This document shows positions 25,746 to 35,169 of a stretch of DNA of 36,181 bases, piece by piece. Below the pieces are notes generated by a model, which had not been told where the DNA came from, made no database searches, and saw only the letters and a list, made by a program, of their open reading frames with translations. The DNA comes from a virus. Where the stretch lies: the IMG/VR virus record IMGVR_UViG_3300022602_000246, positions 1 to 36,181 of that record. One strand, written 5' to 3'. Each line of letters opens with the position of its first letter. The first letter of the stretch is position 1. The translations under genes and the position numbers were made by a program.

Positions 25746-28700
25746 TTATTTCCCTGTATTTGGAGCTGTAGTCACTGACTGATTGCTAGTAAGACTGTTT
25801 GTAGGAGTAGAGCTAATTGTTTTTAAATTTGTTCCAGTGAGTCCTGTAACAATAACAATGTTGCTGGTTGTAGCACAACTTAAAAATATGTTGTCAGTTG
25901 CACATTGAATTTCAAATAAATTTCCAAAATATAATCCTGGTTGATTTGGTACAATAACAAATGAAATCAAATCAGGTGCTAATTGATTCATAACGTAAGT
26001 ACTCAATTCAGTAAAATAGAATGTATCTCCAAAATTCCAATTGTCCAATGCAAAAAATGTATTGATTGCTTGTAAAATTCTTGTTTGCACATCTGCAGCC
26101 GATACAGCACTGGAAGGATTTATCATAGCATTAAATGTTGCTTGTAAACTAGGATCGGCTTGTTCACCAAATAATAAAGTATAATTTACAGGATGATATA
26201 TTATTTCATCACTTATAGATTTAATTAAATTTAAATTAGTACTAAGCAGTGTGTTTAACTGATCGCTGCTAGGGGGCAGCGGAGAGTTACCTACAGCACC
26301 ATTAGATACCCATTGTCTGAACGATAAATCGTAATCTGACGTTAGCACATAGATATCTATAATATTACTTGCTCCTGGATCGATTCTACTATCGTAATCT
26401 GCACTGTGTACATATTGAAATTTCAAACCTGATCGCCCTACGTATACTTCGTAATCTAAGGTAGGACTTAATTTTCCGGTCGATAATGTTAGTTTAAAAA
26501 CAGTTGCGGTATCTATAAAATAAAAATATGTTCCGTCTGCATATTGCGTTAACGGACCGGCTGCAGCTTGAGTTGCAAATATCAACACTGGTCCACTATC
26601 TGGATCATTGGCTACATATTCGTAGTCTTCTTGTCCTTCCGAGATTGTATATTTTTGTTCAACAACATATTTGGTCAACGGATTAGTTGACGGAGCAACA
26701 ATATCTAAAAATAATTGAGGATTGTCAACAATGCCGTTTCCGTTTGAGTCGGCAAAAGTTATAATAAGTTTTTTAGGATCAATATATCCGTCTTGTCCAA
26801 TGTATTCATTTACAATTTGCCATGTAAGATCCTGAGTGAAAGGAACTGTATCGTCTGGTTGAGTGTTAATACTTAAAACTTTAATAGTGTCTGAAATAGT
26901 ATTACTGGAAATAGTGTCATAGATAGTTGTATTGCTATCAAAGTAAAATGTTACTTGATTGTCACTTTCAAATACATATCTTAAATTACGTGCGGTTACT
27001 GTATATTGCTCAGTATTAGTAGTAAACAACAACATCCAACTAGAATCTAATTGAAGATTACTAGTGTCTCCTTGATTACCAAGACTAAAAGGATTAGTAA
27101 CATTTAAATTATTTGCAAAAATAATTTGCCAGCTTTGTGTAGTAGCATCATATCGTAAACCAAAACTATCATTGGCAAATATCAAATCTATCATTGTTGT
27201 AATAACTGTAGGGCTGATTGTTGTTACAAACTGAGGAATGATCTGTGTAGCCACCGCAAGAGAAGGAATAGGTTTGTTTAATACAATTGGTCCTTGACCT
27301 GTTGTAGACACAACTCCTGTATTGTTTGCTGTACCGTCGTCGGCAACACTTACAACTTCGGCCCATATATAGCTTGCTGATCCTGGAACCGTAGCCGTGC
27401 CTGCTTTCAAAACATTGTCATCGGAGTCAATATAGTACCCCTGGGGAGCTGTAAATTTAATTATAGCGCCCGCTGTAAGATATTTTAAATCTGTTGCTGT
27501 AAAGGACCCAACTTGTAATGGAATATTAGTAGACCCCGATAACGAAGAAATCAAACTAATAAATCCGCTAGAAGTATTACTGTCAGTAGTAACAGCATTC
27601 CATTGAATGTTAAGACTGACATTTAAAAAATCTAAATAATTTGAATAATAAAAATTTCTTAAATTAGGAGTATTTAAAATATCATAAATGTTATTATATA
27701 TAATTCCTTGAATATCTGTCTGAGTTACGTAAGTAAAATTCGTAGTTGAATTATAATTTTCTTTGTATATTACACCATCATCTGCAAATAGTGTAGTCTT
27801 ACTATATTTGCCAGTAGGGTCTGTTAGGTCAAAGTAACGACTAATACCACTACTAGTTCTATTAACAGCCTGCACTTTTGCTACATTTAAATTAGCACTT
27901 AGCGGACTAATATTATAGTCTTCTCCAGTAATCATACGATTTTGTGTATAGTATGTTTGCGGAGCATTTGTTTTAACACTGGCGTTTGTTTCTGCTGTTG
28001 CAGCATTTGTAACGCTAGTAGCAAGACTTAAACTGATAGTCAGAATTTCTGCTGTATTTTTTGCACTTGTATAAGGAATAGATACTACTATATTAACAAT
28101 ATCTGCTGGATTAATTGTGTAATTTAGGCCATTGCTTACTCTATAGTAAGTTCTAAAATTACCTAAGGGTAAATTACCAAATGTTCCATCACTGAAACTT
28201 AAACTAACTGCATCACTAGCTCTAGTAATTACACTATAAATGTTTTTAATTTTTGCACTTAGACTGTTATAAATTATGTTATTACCAGTTGTAGCAGGCA
28301 CTTGTGTCCATAAATTTGTTTCTAATCCCGAGCTTTGATCGAGGCTATATAACCATATATCAGTATTATTAATATTTTGCGTAGGTATATCTATTTGCTG
28401 ATTACTAGTTGGTTGAGAAACTGTAAATGCTCCAGTATTCATCGTGCCTTGAGTAAAATTAAAAAAGAATCCTGTACCTGGACTGCTTGCACCAAACCCG
28501 TCATCGCTATATACACAGGCTATCTGATTTCCAATTTTAGGAGCTTCTTCGTAGATATAAGATTTTCCGCTAAAGGTAGTACTGGTGATTTCAAAATTCA
28601 TACTACGACCAGACACTGTTTTATTAAAATTATAAATTGGAACATTAGTATTTGAAGCATTAAATCTATACTGAGCTGTTGGAACTCCGTATATTGTTGC

Positions 28701-29228
28701 GCTATCTATAGGATTACCAAATTGACTAGTTGCTGGTAATGCAGCGTTTATAACTTTAATAAATTGATCGTACCAGTTAGCATTGCTTGGATCATTCCAA
28801 GTAATATATTGACCTGATAAATTACGACCGTTACTATCGATTACATTTTCAGTTGTGCTTACTGTGCCAAATTTTAACAAGCCTTTGGCAGCAATATTTC
28901 TGCTAGCGTTATAACCAATCATACGTGCTAGACGTAAGATACTATCACGACGTTCTGCTAGCTCTAAGAAATTTTCACGAGCATTTAAATCAACGCGAAA
29001 GGCAATACTTTGTCCAATATAAGCAATTAAGTCAATCAGAGCAAGGTATTCGCTGGATTCAATGTAGTCGTTGAAGTCTTCTGGAAAATTTGTACGGATA
29101 TAATCAATCATTGTTCGACGCAGGTTATCAAAATCATAGCTTTGAAAGTTTGCGTTTTTAAAAGACTGATAAATTTTTTGCCAATTTTCAGCAATTAAAA
29201 GATTATTCTGTCTATCCGTTGAGCTCAT
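25746..29228 (-). CDS. gp6: Baseplate wedge subunit gp6
   Basis: The N-terminal ~120 residues are typical of T4-like gp6: NFQSYDFDNLRRTMIDYIRT, FPEDFNDYIESSEYLALIDL, then FRVDLNARENFLELAERRDS and ILRLARMIGYNASRN. The C-terminus also fits the family, with QTRILQAINTFFALDNWNFG near 1055-1065 and DLISFVIVPNQPGLYFGNLF before the end. gp6 dimers link neighbouring wedges into the inner ring of the baseplate. At 1160 residues it is far longer than T4 gp6 (about 660), with the extra length in a Ser/Thr/Asn-rich middle. It starts at ATG 29228 after AGGAT, with a late-promoter octamer 18 bases upstream, and is followed after four bases by the giant gene, so both are probably on one late transcript. Confidence 0.9.
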   Translation of the reverse strand: MSSTDRQNNLLIAENWQKIYQSFKNANFQSYDFDNLRRTMIDYIRTNFPEDFNDYIESSEYLALIDLIAYIGQSIAFRVDLNARENFLELAERRDSILRLARMIGYNASRNIAAKGLLKFGTVSTTENVIDSNGRNLSGQYITWNDPSNANWYDQFIKVINAALPATSQFGNPIDSATIYGVPTAQYRFNASNTNVPIYNFNKTVSGRSMNFEITSTTFSGKSYIYEEAPKIGNQIACVYSDDGFGASSPGTGFFFNFTQGTMNTGAFTVSQPTSNQQIDIPTQNINNTDIWLYSLDQSSGLETNLWTQVPATTGNNIIYNSLSAKIKNIYSVITRASDAVSLSFSDGTFGNLPLGNFRTYYRVSNGLNYTINPADIVNIVVSIPYTSAKNTAEILTISLSLATSVTNAATAETNASVKTNAPQTYYTQNRMITGEDYNISPLSANLNVAKVQAVNRTSSGISRYFDLTDPTGKYSKTTLFADDGVIYKENYNSTTNFTYVTQTDIQGIIYNNIYDILNTPNLRNFYYSNYLDFLNVSLNIQWNAVTTDSNTSSGFISLISSLSGSTNIPLQVGSFTATDLKYLTAGAIIKFTAPQGYYIDSDDNVLKAGTATVPGSASYIWAEVVSVADDGTANNTGVVSTTGQGPIVLNKPIPSLAVATQIIPQFVTTISPTVITTMIDLIFANDSFGLRYDATTQSWQIIFANNLNVTNPFSLGNQGDTSNLQLDSSWMLLFTTNTEQYTVTARNLRYVFESDNQVTFYFDSNTTIYDTISSNTISDTIKVLSINTQPDDTVPFTQDLTWQIVNEYIGQDGYIDPKKLIITFADSNGNGIVDNPQLFLDIVAPSTNPLTKYVVEQKYTISEGQEDYEYVANDPDSGPVLIFATQAAAGPLTQYADGTYFYFIDTATVFKLTLSTGKLSPTLDYEVYVGRSGLKFQYVHSADYDSRIDPGASNIIDIYVLTSDYDLSFRQWVSNGAVGNSPLPPSSDQLNTLLSTNLNLIKSISDEIIYHPVNYTLLFGEQADPSLQATFNAMINPSSAVSAADVQTRILQAINTFFALDNWNFGDTFYFTELSTYVMNQLAPDLISFVIVPNQPGLYFGNLFEIQCATDNIFLSCATTSNIVIVTGLTGTNLKTISSTPTNSLTSNQSVTTAPNTGK

Positions 29229-29246
29229 GGTTTATCCTAATAAGTG

Positions 29247-29254
29247 TATTTATT
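29247..29254 (-). promoter_or_regulatory. T4-type late promoter octamer before gp6
   Basis: The - strand reads AATAAATAC, one mismatch from TATAAATA within the octamer, in the 50-base gap between gp25 and gp6 and 18 bases before the gp6 ATG. Confidence 0.65.
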
Positions 29255-29278
29255 GAATAAAATTATGTGCGTACTTAA

Positions 29279-29713
29279 TTATTGCAAAGCGAGACCGTTT
29301 GCTTGATCAAATTGCATTTGTAACTTTTGCTGTATGTTGTACAGTACATAGACTAATTCGCACTGTATTTCTAAGCCGGTATCGTACGGAGTTATAACTA
29401 TATTACCTGTACGAATTCTAGGATCGCTGTTAAAAATTTGATTCACATTTTGTAACACAGCATTTTTTAATTCGTCAGTAAGCGGTTCAAAGATAATGTC
29501 CCATATGATAGTACCAAATGTAGGATTCATTAAACGCTCGCCTTGGCGTACATAAAAATTATTAAGTAAATCTTGTTTGATTAATTCAAAATCATACAAT
29601 GCAAAATTTTCTGTGTGCTTGCTTACAGTACTAAATCCTCTATACCTACGTGAGCTAACATGTGGTGCGATTGACGGTGAAGATATTTGTGTTTTTGTGA
29701 ATAAACTAGACAT
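29279..29713 (-). CDS. gp25: Baseplate wedge subunit gp25
   Basis: The 144-residue protein carries the strongly conserved gp25 core RQGERLMNPTFGTIIWDIIF followed by EPLTDELKN at about residues 55-85, then RIRTGNIVITPYDTGLEIQC. gp25 is the wedge protein next to the sheath, where it seeds sheath polymerisation; the fold is shared with TssE of type VI secretion and with IraD. Length is close to T4 gp25 (132 residues). The N-terminal 35 residues are Ser-rich and less conserved. It begins three bases after gp5 and is last in the gp48-gp53-hub-gp5-gp25 unit. Confidence 0.93.
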   Translation of the reverse strand: MSSLFTKTQISSPSIAPHVSSRRYRGFSTVSKHTENFALYDFELIKQDLLNNFYVRQGERLMNPTFGTIIWDIIFEPLTDELKNAVLQNVNQIFNSDPRIRTGNIVITPYDTGLEIQCELVYVLYNIQQKLQMQFDQANGLALQ

Positions 29714-29716
29714 AGA

Positions 29717-31471
29717 TTAAACTTCCTGATTTTGTTGGAATGAATCCTCAGCTGGAGGATTACGTGTGAATGTGTCTGGAGTTGTACTGTATTTTTTCCA
29801 GAAACTAGCTGGTTCGGCCATGCTAGAACTGTTGCCTTCATACCGAGTTTCGACGTCCCTGTCTGTTAGATCTGGCTTATATTTCATTGGGTCCAGATTT
29901 TCATGTTGGGGATACGGTTCTGTCGTAGGAACACGTCTCATAATGCTGTGTACAAAACTTGCTCCGTTAGGTGGCCCTGGAAGCGTACTAGTTTGCAAGA
30001 CCTTAGGTAGTTCGGCAACAGATGCATTACTAGCTTTGGCAGCTGTGCCAGCTGTTGGGCCGTTCATGTGAATGGCAGGTGCTGTTTCAAGTATGTTGCC
30101 GCCGGCATGTGTCTCATTGGTTCCACCGGATGTTTGCAAAATATGGCCACTAACGTTTAGATCAAAATTGCCGCCTACAGTGTGTTGATAATTGCCATCC
30201 ACTACTATATCAGCATTGCCTAAGACATGTTGCAAATAGTTTTGATCAAACAGTATATTCACATCTTGCTTAACATGTTGAGTTAAACTCTGTTCATAGG
30301 TTAAATCTACATTTTGTTTGATTTGTATTTTCTGGTTACCGTCTACGATCAGAATATGATCCATTAAGACATTAGTGTGAAGTTCTCCGGCCACTTTGGT
30401 GTTGAAATTACGTCCCGCTTCAAAGTTAAAATCTCTACCTGCGTAGAAATTAAAATCTTGTTCAGTGTGCATACTGATACTGTCTTGCGCATATACATCT
30501 ATTTTGCCGTCGCTGGTTAATTCTATCCACGCTGTACCACGACTATTAGTGATGTAGATAAGATCTTCACTGTTATGTAACAGAATTTGATGCCCAGTTC
30601 GAGTTCTGAGTCTGATTAATTCATTGTTTGGTCTAGTTACATCGCCATCTAATTCGTTTTCTTCTACAGCAGCATAGTCAGGCCCGCCTTCGCTTGGACT
30701 TTTTTTGCGCAAGTATTTGTCATCGCCATCGTCCATAACAAAACTACTACCGCCTAGTCTACTCACAGGAGCATTTTTAACTTGATGTTCAATTTTTCCA
30801 TAAGGGCCAGTTTGACCATTTTTATCTAACGGTCCCGGAGTGCTTACACCAAATACCATACTTGGTGTTTCTCTTCTAGCACTGCTAGTTGTAATACCTC
30901 TCGTGTCGTCTAACAATAATCCTTGATCTGCTAGCTGTTGTGCAAAAGGGTGTACAGGTTTTTTAATCTTTGTTTTATCTGTAGTAGCGTCGTTACCTGG
31001 ATAATTTTTATTGTATTCTGCTACTGGAACCCTAGTTGCATGTCCGTAAGGAGTGCTAATACCGTTTTCTACATTATTTTCGGTGGCAGCGGAGCCTGGG
31101 ATCATAAAATTCATAGCTTCGTCTTGCACACATCCTATCCAATATCCTCGTTTAGGATTACCTTCAATAAAAATAACAATTACAATAGATCCTACATCAG
31201 GCGGAATAGCCCAAAATCCATAACTTTTTTGTGTATTATTGTAATCATTGTCTTTGCCGTTGTATCTTACATCAGTTTTTCCAAAAAATGGACTCATGTA
31301 TTTTACTTGATGTAGTTGGCCTTCGCTATCCGAATTGCCAACATCACGCAAAATTTGAACTTCTAACAAGCCCATGTATGTAGCATCGAGATGACTAACA
31401 ACTTTGGCCAAAAACGGTCCTGGTTCAGGGCTTGGTTGGCTTACTGTACTTTCATTTGGCGAGGTTGTCAT
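29717..31471 (-). CDS. gp5: Baseplate hub / central spike protein gp5, without lysozyme domain
   Basis: Residues ~17-125 look like the OB-fold of gp5/VgrG: GPFLAKVVSHLDATYMGLLEVQI, then SYGFWAIPPDVGSIVIVIFI and GYWIGCVQDEAMNFMIPG. After a linker comes the VgrG-like stretch TGHQILLHNSEDLIYITNSR and GTAWIELTSDGKIDVYAQDS, then repeating short beta units (VDGNQKIQIKQNVDLTY, NADIVVDGNYQHTVGGNF) that fit the triple-stranded needle. T4 gp5 carries a lysozyme domain between these parts; here I see only a Pro/Gly-rich linker of about 100 residues, with no lysozyme motif. The protein would form the membrane-piercing trimer under the hub. A ~75-residue tail after the needle (from MRRVPTTEPYPQ) is Pro- and Ser-rich. 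The start overlaps the upstream stop by one base (TAATG). Confidence 0.88.
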   Translation of the reverse strand: MTTSPNESTVSQPSPEPGPFLAKVVSHLDATYMGLLEVQILRDVGNSDSEGQLHQVKYMSPFFGKTDVRYNGKDNDYNNTQKSYGFWAIPPDVGSIVIVIFIEGNPKRGYWIGCVQDEAMNFMIPGSAATENNVENGISTPYGHATRVPVAEYNKNYPGNDATTDKTKIKKPVHPFAQQLADQGLLLDDTRGITTSSARRETPSMVFGVSTPGPLDKNGQTGPYGKIEHQVKNAPVSRLGGSSFVMDDGDDKYLRKKSPSEGGPDYAAVEENELDGDVTRPNNELIRLRTRTGHQILLHNSEDLIYITNSRGTAWIELTSDGKIDVYAQDSISMHTEQDFNFYAGRDFNFEAGRNFNTKVAGELHTNVLMDHILIVDGNQKIQIKQNVDLTYEQSLTQHVKQDVNILFDQNYLQHVLGNADIVVDGNYQHTVGGNFDLNVSGHILQTSGGTNETHAGGNILETAPAIHMNGPTAGTAAKASNASVAELPKVLQTSTLPGPPNGASFVHSIMRRVPTTEPYPQHENLDPMKYKPDLTDRDVETRYEGNSSSMAEPASFWKKYSTTPDTFTRNPPAEDSFQQNQEV

Positions 31472-33774
31472 TATTGTGTTCCATCTTGTTCGTTACTATC
31501 TGTATCTTTTGGATTAATTTTATTATTGTCAGTAGAAATACCAGCTGACGGACTGCCTGTACCTGAATAATTTTGACCGTTTACTATTGGGCCTTCTATA
31601 GTTTGTTTAAATTCATTTTTTTCAAATGTACTGTTTACTATAGTAATTTTATACAAGCCACTTATCATACTTATAGCACGAGTAGGACTATTAAAATTAT
31701 AAAGTCCGTTATATTGTATATCAATAGGAGTTCTAAAATTTATCGATATATGAACTTCTCCAGATTGAAAATTTACAGTACCGTCTTCATTGAGATTTTG
31801 TGTAACTGGTTTTGCAGTATAATTACCTGTTGCGCTTTGTGCGATCCAATACGGATCGCCAATTATATCTAAATGCAGATACACCATGTCACCGCCTGTA
31901 AATGCTTTATCTTGGAAAGCTCTTGCAGCACGAGTTGCTTCATTTTCTACGCCACCGCCGCCTAATCTATCTGTTTTTGATCGGGTGCCGGTATAAGTTA
32001 CTGCGGTAGGAACTGTTCCTGGTTTATTTGAAGGAAGATTTCCAGAATTATTAAGTGCTTCTTCTTGTGTAACTGGATTAGGTTCTTTGGCGCCTCCTTG
32101 ATCTGCGGCGGTTTTAGCATCCTGAGTGCCCGATGTACCGTCAGCTGGCATTATAGTCATAAAATTACTAGAATATTTTATATCAAATTTTAAAACATCG
32201 ACATTTTTTCCTGTATAGATATAGTCGTATTCTTTAACTACTTGTGCTTGCAATGCGCCATCTAGACCAACAGTTTTTGTATTAGGTAATACAGGTCCAG
32301 AACTTTGATGCACATTGTAAGGAATTACCCTATAGACTAGTAATCGCGGTTTTAATCCAGTTGCTTTATTTTCTGTGCCCGATTGATACACTTGAGTATC
32401 AGTCCACCACCAGCCTTTATAACCTTCAGGCGTAATATTAGCAGGATCGAGTGCTTGTGTTATAAACTGACTGGCTAGTATAGTTTGATTAATGGCATTT
32501 AGAATATCAGTGTCCTGTCTGAATTTCATTTCTGTAACTTGAGGATCGATACCGTTTTTACTCCTAACATTAATCTTTTTATTTTCATCGTATATTTCCT
32601 GATCCCCGCCCATAGGAGGATCGCCTTTTCGCAATTCATTAAATCCCATTTTAGATTGTCCAATAGCATTCATAGAAGACGGGTCTTGTACTAAAATATT
32701 CAACCTATCTGTTACTGCCTTAGTAGAAACATTCAATGAAGACATAAAATCTGTAGGTAAAGCCGTTGGATTCGATGTTGCTGATCCTGCATTTCCTTCA
32801 CTATCGCCATTAGATCCGTTATCTGAAGAACTTGATGCAATATTTTGTGGAAATAAAATTAAAATTCTATCTGGAACTTCGATGCCGTTAGTGTCGGCTA
32901 CATCTTTTAATTTTTGATTTAGTACAGCTTCTAAACTTTTATCACCCCATTGTAATAATTCGCCGACAGTTTTACCTCTGGCAGATTGATCACTTAGAAA
33001 ATTCTTATGTCTATCAGAAATAGCAGACTGATTGACTGGTATAGCTGTACACTGGTAAACAGCACCTTGCTCGGTTACTGTCATTTCCATGTTAGTAATA
33101 TTAATAGGTATTTGTCTATCTGTTCCTTGAATATCTTCCATTATACCAGTTTCTGTATTACCTTTAAAGTTTATAGTTAAAAGATACGGAGCATAATTCC
33201 AGTTTCCGTTTCCATTATTAGAAGCAGCTTGTTGTAATGCAGAAAAAAACAATCCTACGCTATATGGTTCGATTATTTTAAAATCAATGCCGGTTGCATT
33301 AGTATTACTGCCGTCTTCTGCTCCAATTTGGCTTCTAATTTTTAAACTGTCAATATAAAATTCAAATGATCCTTCAGGAATTTCTACACGATTAAATGGA
33401 TCAATGCTAGCCGATTTAGCAATTAAATCGCCGTACAGGCCATTTCGATATGTACTATCTGGATTATTAAGATACTCGTCAGGTATTGCACTTAATCCAA
33501 TAACATAGTTGTATGTTGCATATCTAAATAATGGGTTAGGCAACGGAAATGTACTGCCTGGTGCAATTCCTAATGAGCTTGCAATACCTGATAATGCATT
33601 ACTGATAGATGATATACCGCTAATACTTGCTAAACCGCCTGCGACAGAAGAAGTAATGCCAGATATAGCATTTGTTACACTAGATAATCCAGAAGCTATA
33701 CCAGTAGATGCAGCGTTTATTGCATTCGATATTCCAGAAGAGACTGTTGCACCTAAATCATCAAACGCACCCAT
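31471..33774 (-). CDS. Probable baseplate hub protein (gp27-equivalent candidate), 767 residues
   Basis: The first ~70 residues are a Ser/Ala/Gly/Ile low-complexity stretch (SSVTNAISGITSSVAGGLAS and similar) with heptad-like spacing. Then comes a folded region: FRYATYNYVIGLSAIPDEYL, SFEFYIDSLKIRSQIG, GLFFSALQQAA, YAPYLLTINFKGN and MEMTVTEQGAVYQCTAIPVN. A later part has DVLKFDIKYSSNFMTIMPAD, and the C-terminal region near 690-740 has GLYKITIVNSTFEKNEFKQT, a strand pattern seen in hub proteins that cap the tube. It lies between gp53 and gp5, so a gp27-type hub on which gp5 sits is the simplest reading, but it is twice the length of T4 gp27 (391 residues) and I cannot align them by eye. The gaps to both neighbours are one base or less. 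Confidence 0.7.
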   Translation of the reverse strand: MGAFDDLGATVSSGISNAINAASTGIASGLSSVTNAISGITSSVAGGLASISGISSISNALSGIASSLGIAPGSTFPLPNPLFRYATYNYVIGLSAIPDEYLNNPDSTYRNGLYGDLIAKSASIDPFNRVEIPEGSFEFYIDSLKIRSQIGAEDGSNTNATGIDFKIIEPYSVGLFFSALQQAASNNGNGNWNYAPYLLTINFKGNTETGIMEDIQGTDRQIPINITNMEMTVTEQGAVYQCTAIPVNQSAISDRHKNFLSDQSARGKTVGELLQWGDKSLEAVLNQKLKDVADTNGIEVPDRILILFPQNIASSSSDNGSNGDSEGNAGSATSNPTALPTDFMSSLNVSTKAVTDRLNILVQDPSSMNAIGQSKMGFNELRKGDPPMGGDQEIYDENKKINVRSKNGIDPQVTEMKFRQDTDILNAINQTILASQFITQALDPANITPEGYKGWWWTDTQVYQSGTENKATGLKPRLLVYRVIPYNVHQSSGPVLPNTKTVGLDGALQAQVVKEYDYIYTGKNVDVLKFDIKYSSNFMTIMPADGTSGTQDAKTAADQGGAKEPNPVTQEEALNNSGNLPSNKPGTVPTAVTYTGTRSKTDRLGGGGVENEATRAARAFQDKAFTGGDMVYLHLDIIGDPYWIAQSATGNYTAKPVTQNLNEDGTVNFQSGEVHISINFRTPIDIQYNGLYNFNSPTRAISMISGLYKITIVNSTFEKNEFKQTIEGPIVNGQNYSGTGSPSAGISTDNNKINPKDTDSNEQDGTQ

Positions 33775-33775
33775 A

Positions 33776-34075
33776 TTATAATCCCAACACTTTACTTAAA
33801 CTAGATTTTTTACAAATATAAATTCCAGTTCCTGGAACAAAATCTAATATAGGATCTTCTATAACGTTCATATTACGTTGTGCAAATACCCACCATAATT
33901 GAGTTGTGCCGTATAAATCAAAAGCTAATAGATCAGGTCTTAATGCATACTGTGCTTCTATAACATAATAAAAATCATCAGGTTCTGCACTAACCGGTCT
34001 AATAGTCAGTAAATCAAGATAATTATTTTTTACTTGTGTAGTATACCAAGGACTTGTATTTTTATAAGTTGCCAT
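33776..34075 (-). CDS. gp53: Baseplate wedge subunit gp53
   Basis: The 99-residue protein has the conserved gp53 core: ALRPDLLAFDLYGTTQLWWV, then FAQRNMNVIEDPI and DFVPGTGIYICKK. This LysM-like domain clamps the inner wedge core in T4. It is about half the length of T4 gp53 (196 residues), lacking the T4 C-terminal part. The N-terminus (MATYKNTSPWYTTQV) is also typical of phages in this group. It is three bases after gp48 and one base before the hub gene. Confidence 0.88.
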   Translation of the reverse strand: MATYKNTSPWYTTQVKNNYLDLLTIRPVSAEPDDFYYVIEAQYALRPDLLAFDLYGTTQLWWVFAQRNMNVIEDPILDFVPGTGIYICKKSSLSKVLGL

Positions 34076-34078
34076 AAA

Positions 34079-35146
34079 TTAAATATATCCAAATGGTGCA
34101 TTTAAATATCCGCCAGAGACAAATGTATCCAAACTAAAGTATCTTGCACTATCTCTACTGTATACAGGTTGCAATGTTATTGTAAATTCGCTTTTAGTAG
34201 GCACGTGACTTACGCCGCCAGTGACTGATCCTCCCATACTGCTAATTCCGCCTCCACCACCGCTGCCAAGTAAATTGCCTACCGCATTTGCGGCACCTGC
34301 AATACTACCTACAGCACCTGCAATACTGCCTACTTCACTAGCAATGCTACCTAATCCCGGTATGGCACTTGCAATTCCAGCAATACCGCCAACAGCACTG
34401 GCCGCAGAAGCAATATCGCCTAACGGCCCGCCGCCAAAACTACTACCAAAACTAATTCCGTTAGGCGCAGCTACACTGATATAATCGCAATCATTAGGCA
34501 AGGTTGTTTGAAACTGTGTTACAACTACAGGTACATTTTTAAAAACATAGTTTCCATATCCATTTAAAAATATAACAGGTGGCGGGTTACCTGCAAGATA
34601 ATCAGATCCGGTAAACATTTTGGTTAAACTTCTTAAATAATGAACAGCAGCAATCCAGTATACTCCTTGAGTAGCATCTTCAACGTTCATTGGCGCTGTG
34701 ATAGTTATGCTTCCTGGATCACTATTATGAAAAGCCTGAAAAGTATAATTGGTATGGGTGGTACTGATAGCACTATATTTGGCACTACTTTGCATAGTTA
34801 TTGTCGGAGTATATGGAAATATCAACCCGCCCGCTTGTTGCAACGGTGTTAATACCGGACTACCTTGAAAACTAGGAGCATTAGCAATGCTTAATCGTAC
34901 ACGCCAATCTGCAGGAGTAGCATCGCCGCCAAAAACAGCCGAAGCGGCTCCTAGTAAGCCGCCGGTTGGATCTCCGCCTGGGGGTAAATTAACACTTCGT
35001 AGCGCACTAGAAACGCCGCCAGCAATATTGAGTCCTGTATTCAAAGCAGAACTTAAATTATTGGCAATATTAACCCCAGCAGAAATACCGCTGGCAGGGC
35101 CTTCGACGGCTGAAACAGTTTGAAATAAGCTATCGCCAAGAGACAT
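34079..35146 (-). CDS. gp48: Baseplate tail-tube cap protein gp48
   Basis: The 355-residue protein is close in length to T4 gp48 (364). The central region DWRVRLSIANAPSF, GGLIFPYTPTITMQSSAKYS and GVYWIAAVHYLRSLTKMFTG is the pattern of gp48 in T4-like cyanophages. gp48 starts tail-tube growth on the hub. Residues 1-80 and about 235-310 are Ala/Gly/Ser/Ile-rich; the second contains a heptad-like tandem (IASEVGS, IAGAVGS, IAGAANA) and ends in a GSGGGGG run. The start ATG 35146 follows TTTAGGAAA. It is the first - strand gene and shares an 84-base divergent control region with the gp55 gene. Confidence 0.8.
   Translation of the reverse strand: MSLGDSLFQTVSAVEGPASGISAGVNIANNLSSALNTGLNIAGGVSSALRSVNLPPGGDPTGGLLGAASAVFGGDATPADWRVRLSIANAPSFQGSPVLTPLQQAGGLIFPYTPTITMQSSAKYSAISTTHTNYTFQAFHNSDPGSITITAPMNVEDATQGVYWIAAVHYLRSLTKMFTGSDYLAGNPPPVIFLNGYGNYVFKNVPVVVTQFQTTLPNDCDYISVAAPNGISFGSSFGGGPLGDIASAASAVGGIAGIASAIPGLGSIASEVGSIAGAVGSIAGAANAVGNLLGSGGGGGISSMGGSVTGGVSHVPTKSEFTITLQPVYSRDSARYFSLDTFVSGGYLNAPFGYI
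34293..34355 (-). repeat. Three imperfect 21-bp tandem repeats inside gp48
   Basis: Units at 34293-34313, 34314-34334 and 34335-34355 begin GCACCTGCAATACT... on the + strand. The first two differ at only a few positions and the third is more diverged. They encode the seven-residue repeat IA(S/G)(E/A)(V/A)(G/N)(S/A). Confidence 0.75.
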
Positions 35147-35169
35147 ATGAGTTTCCTAAATTGATATAA

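Noticed and set aside
29623-29841. 72-codon - strand frame across the gp5/gp25 junction
   Set aside because: It is an alternative frame over two well-supported genes; both neighbours keep family motifs through the overlap.
30938-31315. 125-codon open frame on the + strand opposite gp5
   Set aside because: The translation is Ile/Phe/Tyr/Val-rich and could be mistaken for a membrane protein, but it is the complement of the conserved OB-fold region of gp5 and has no supporting signals.
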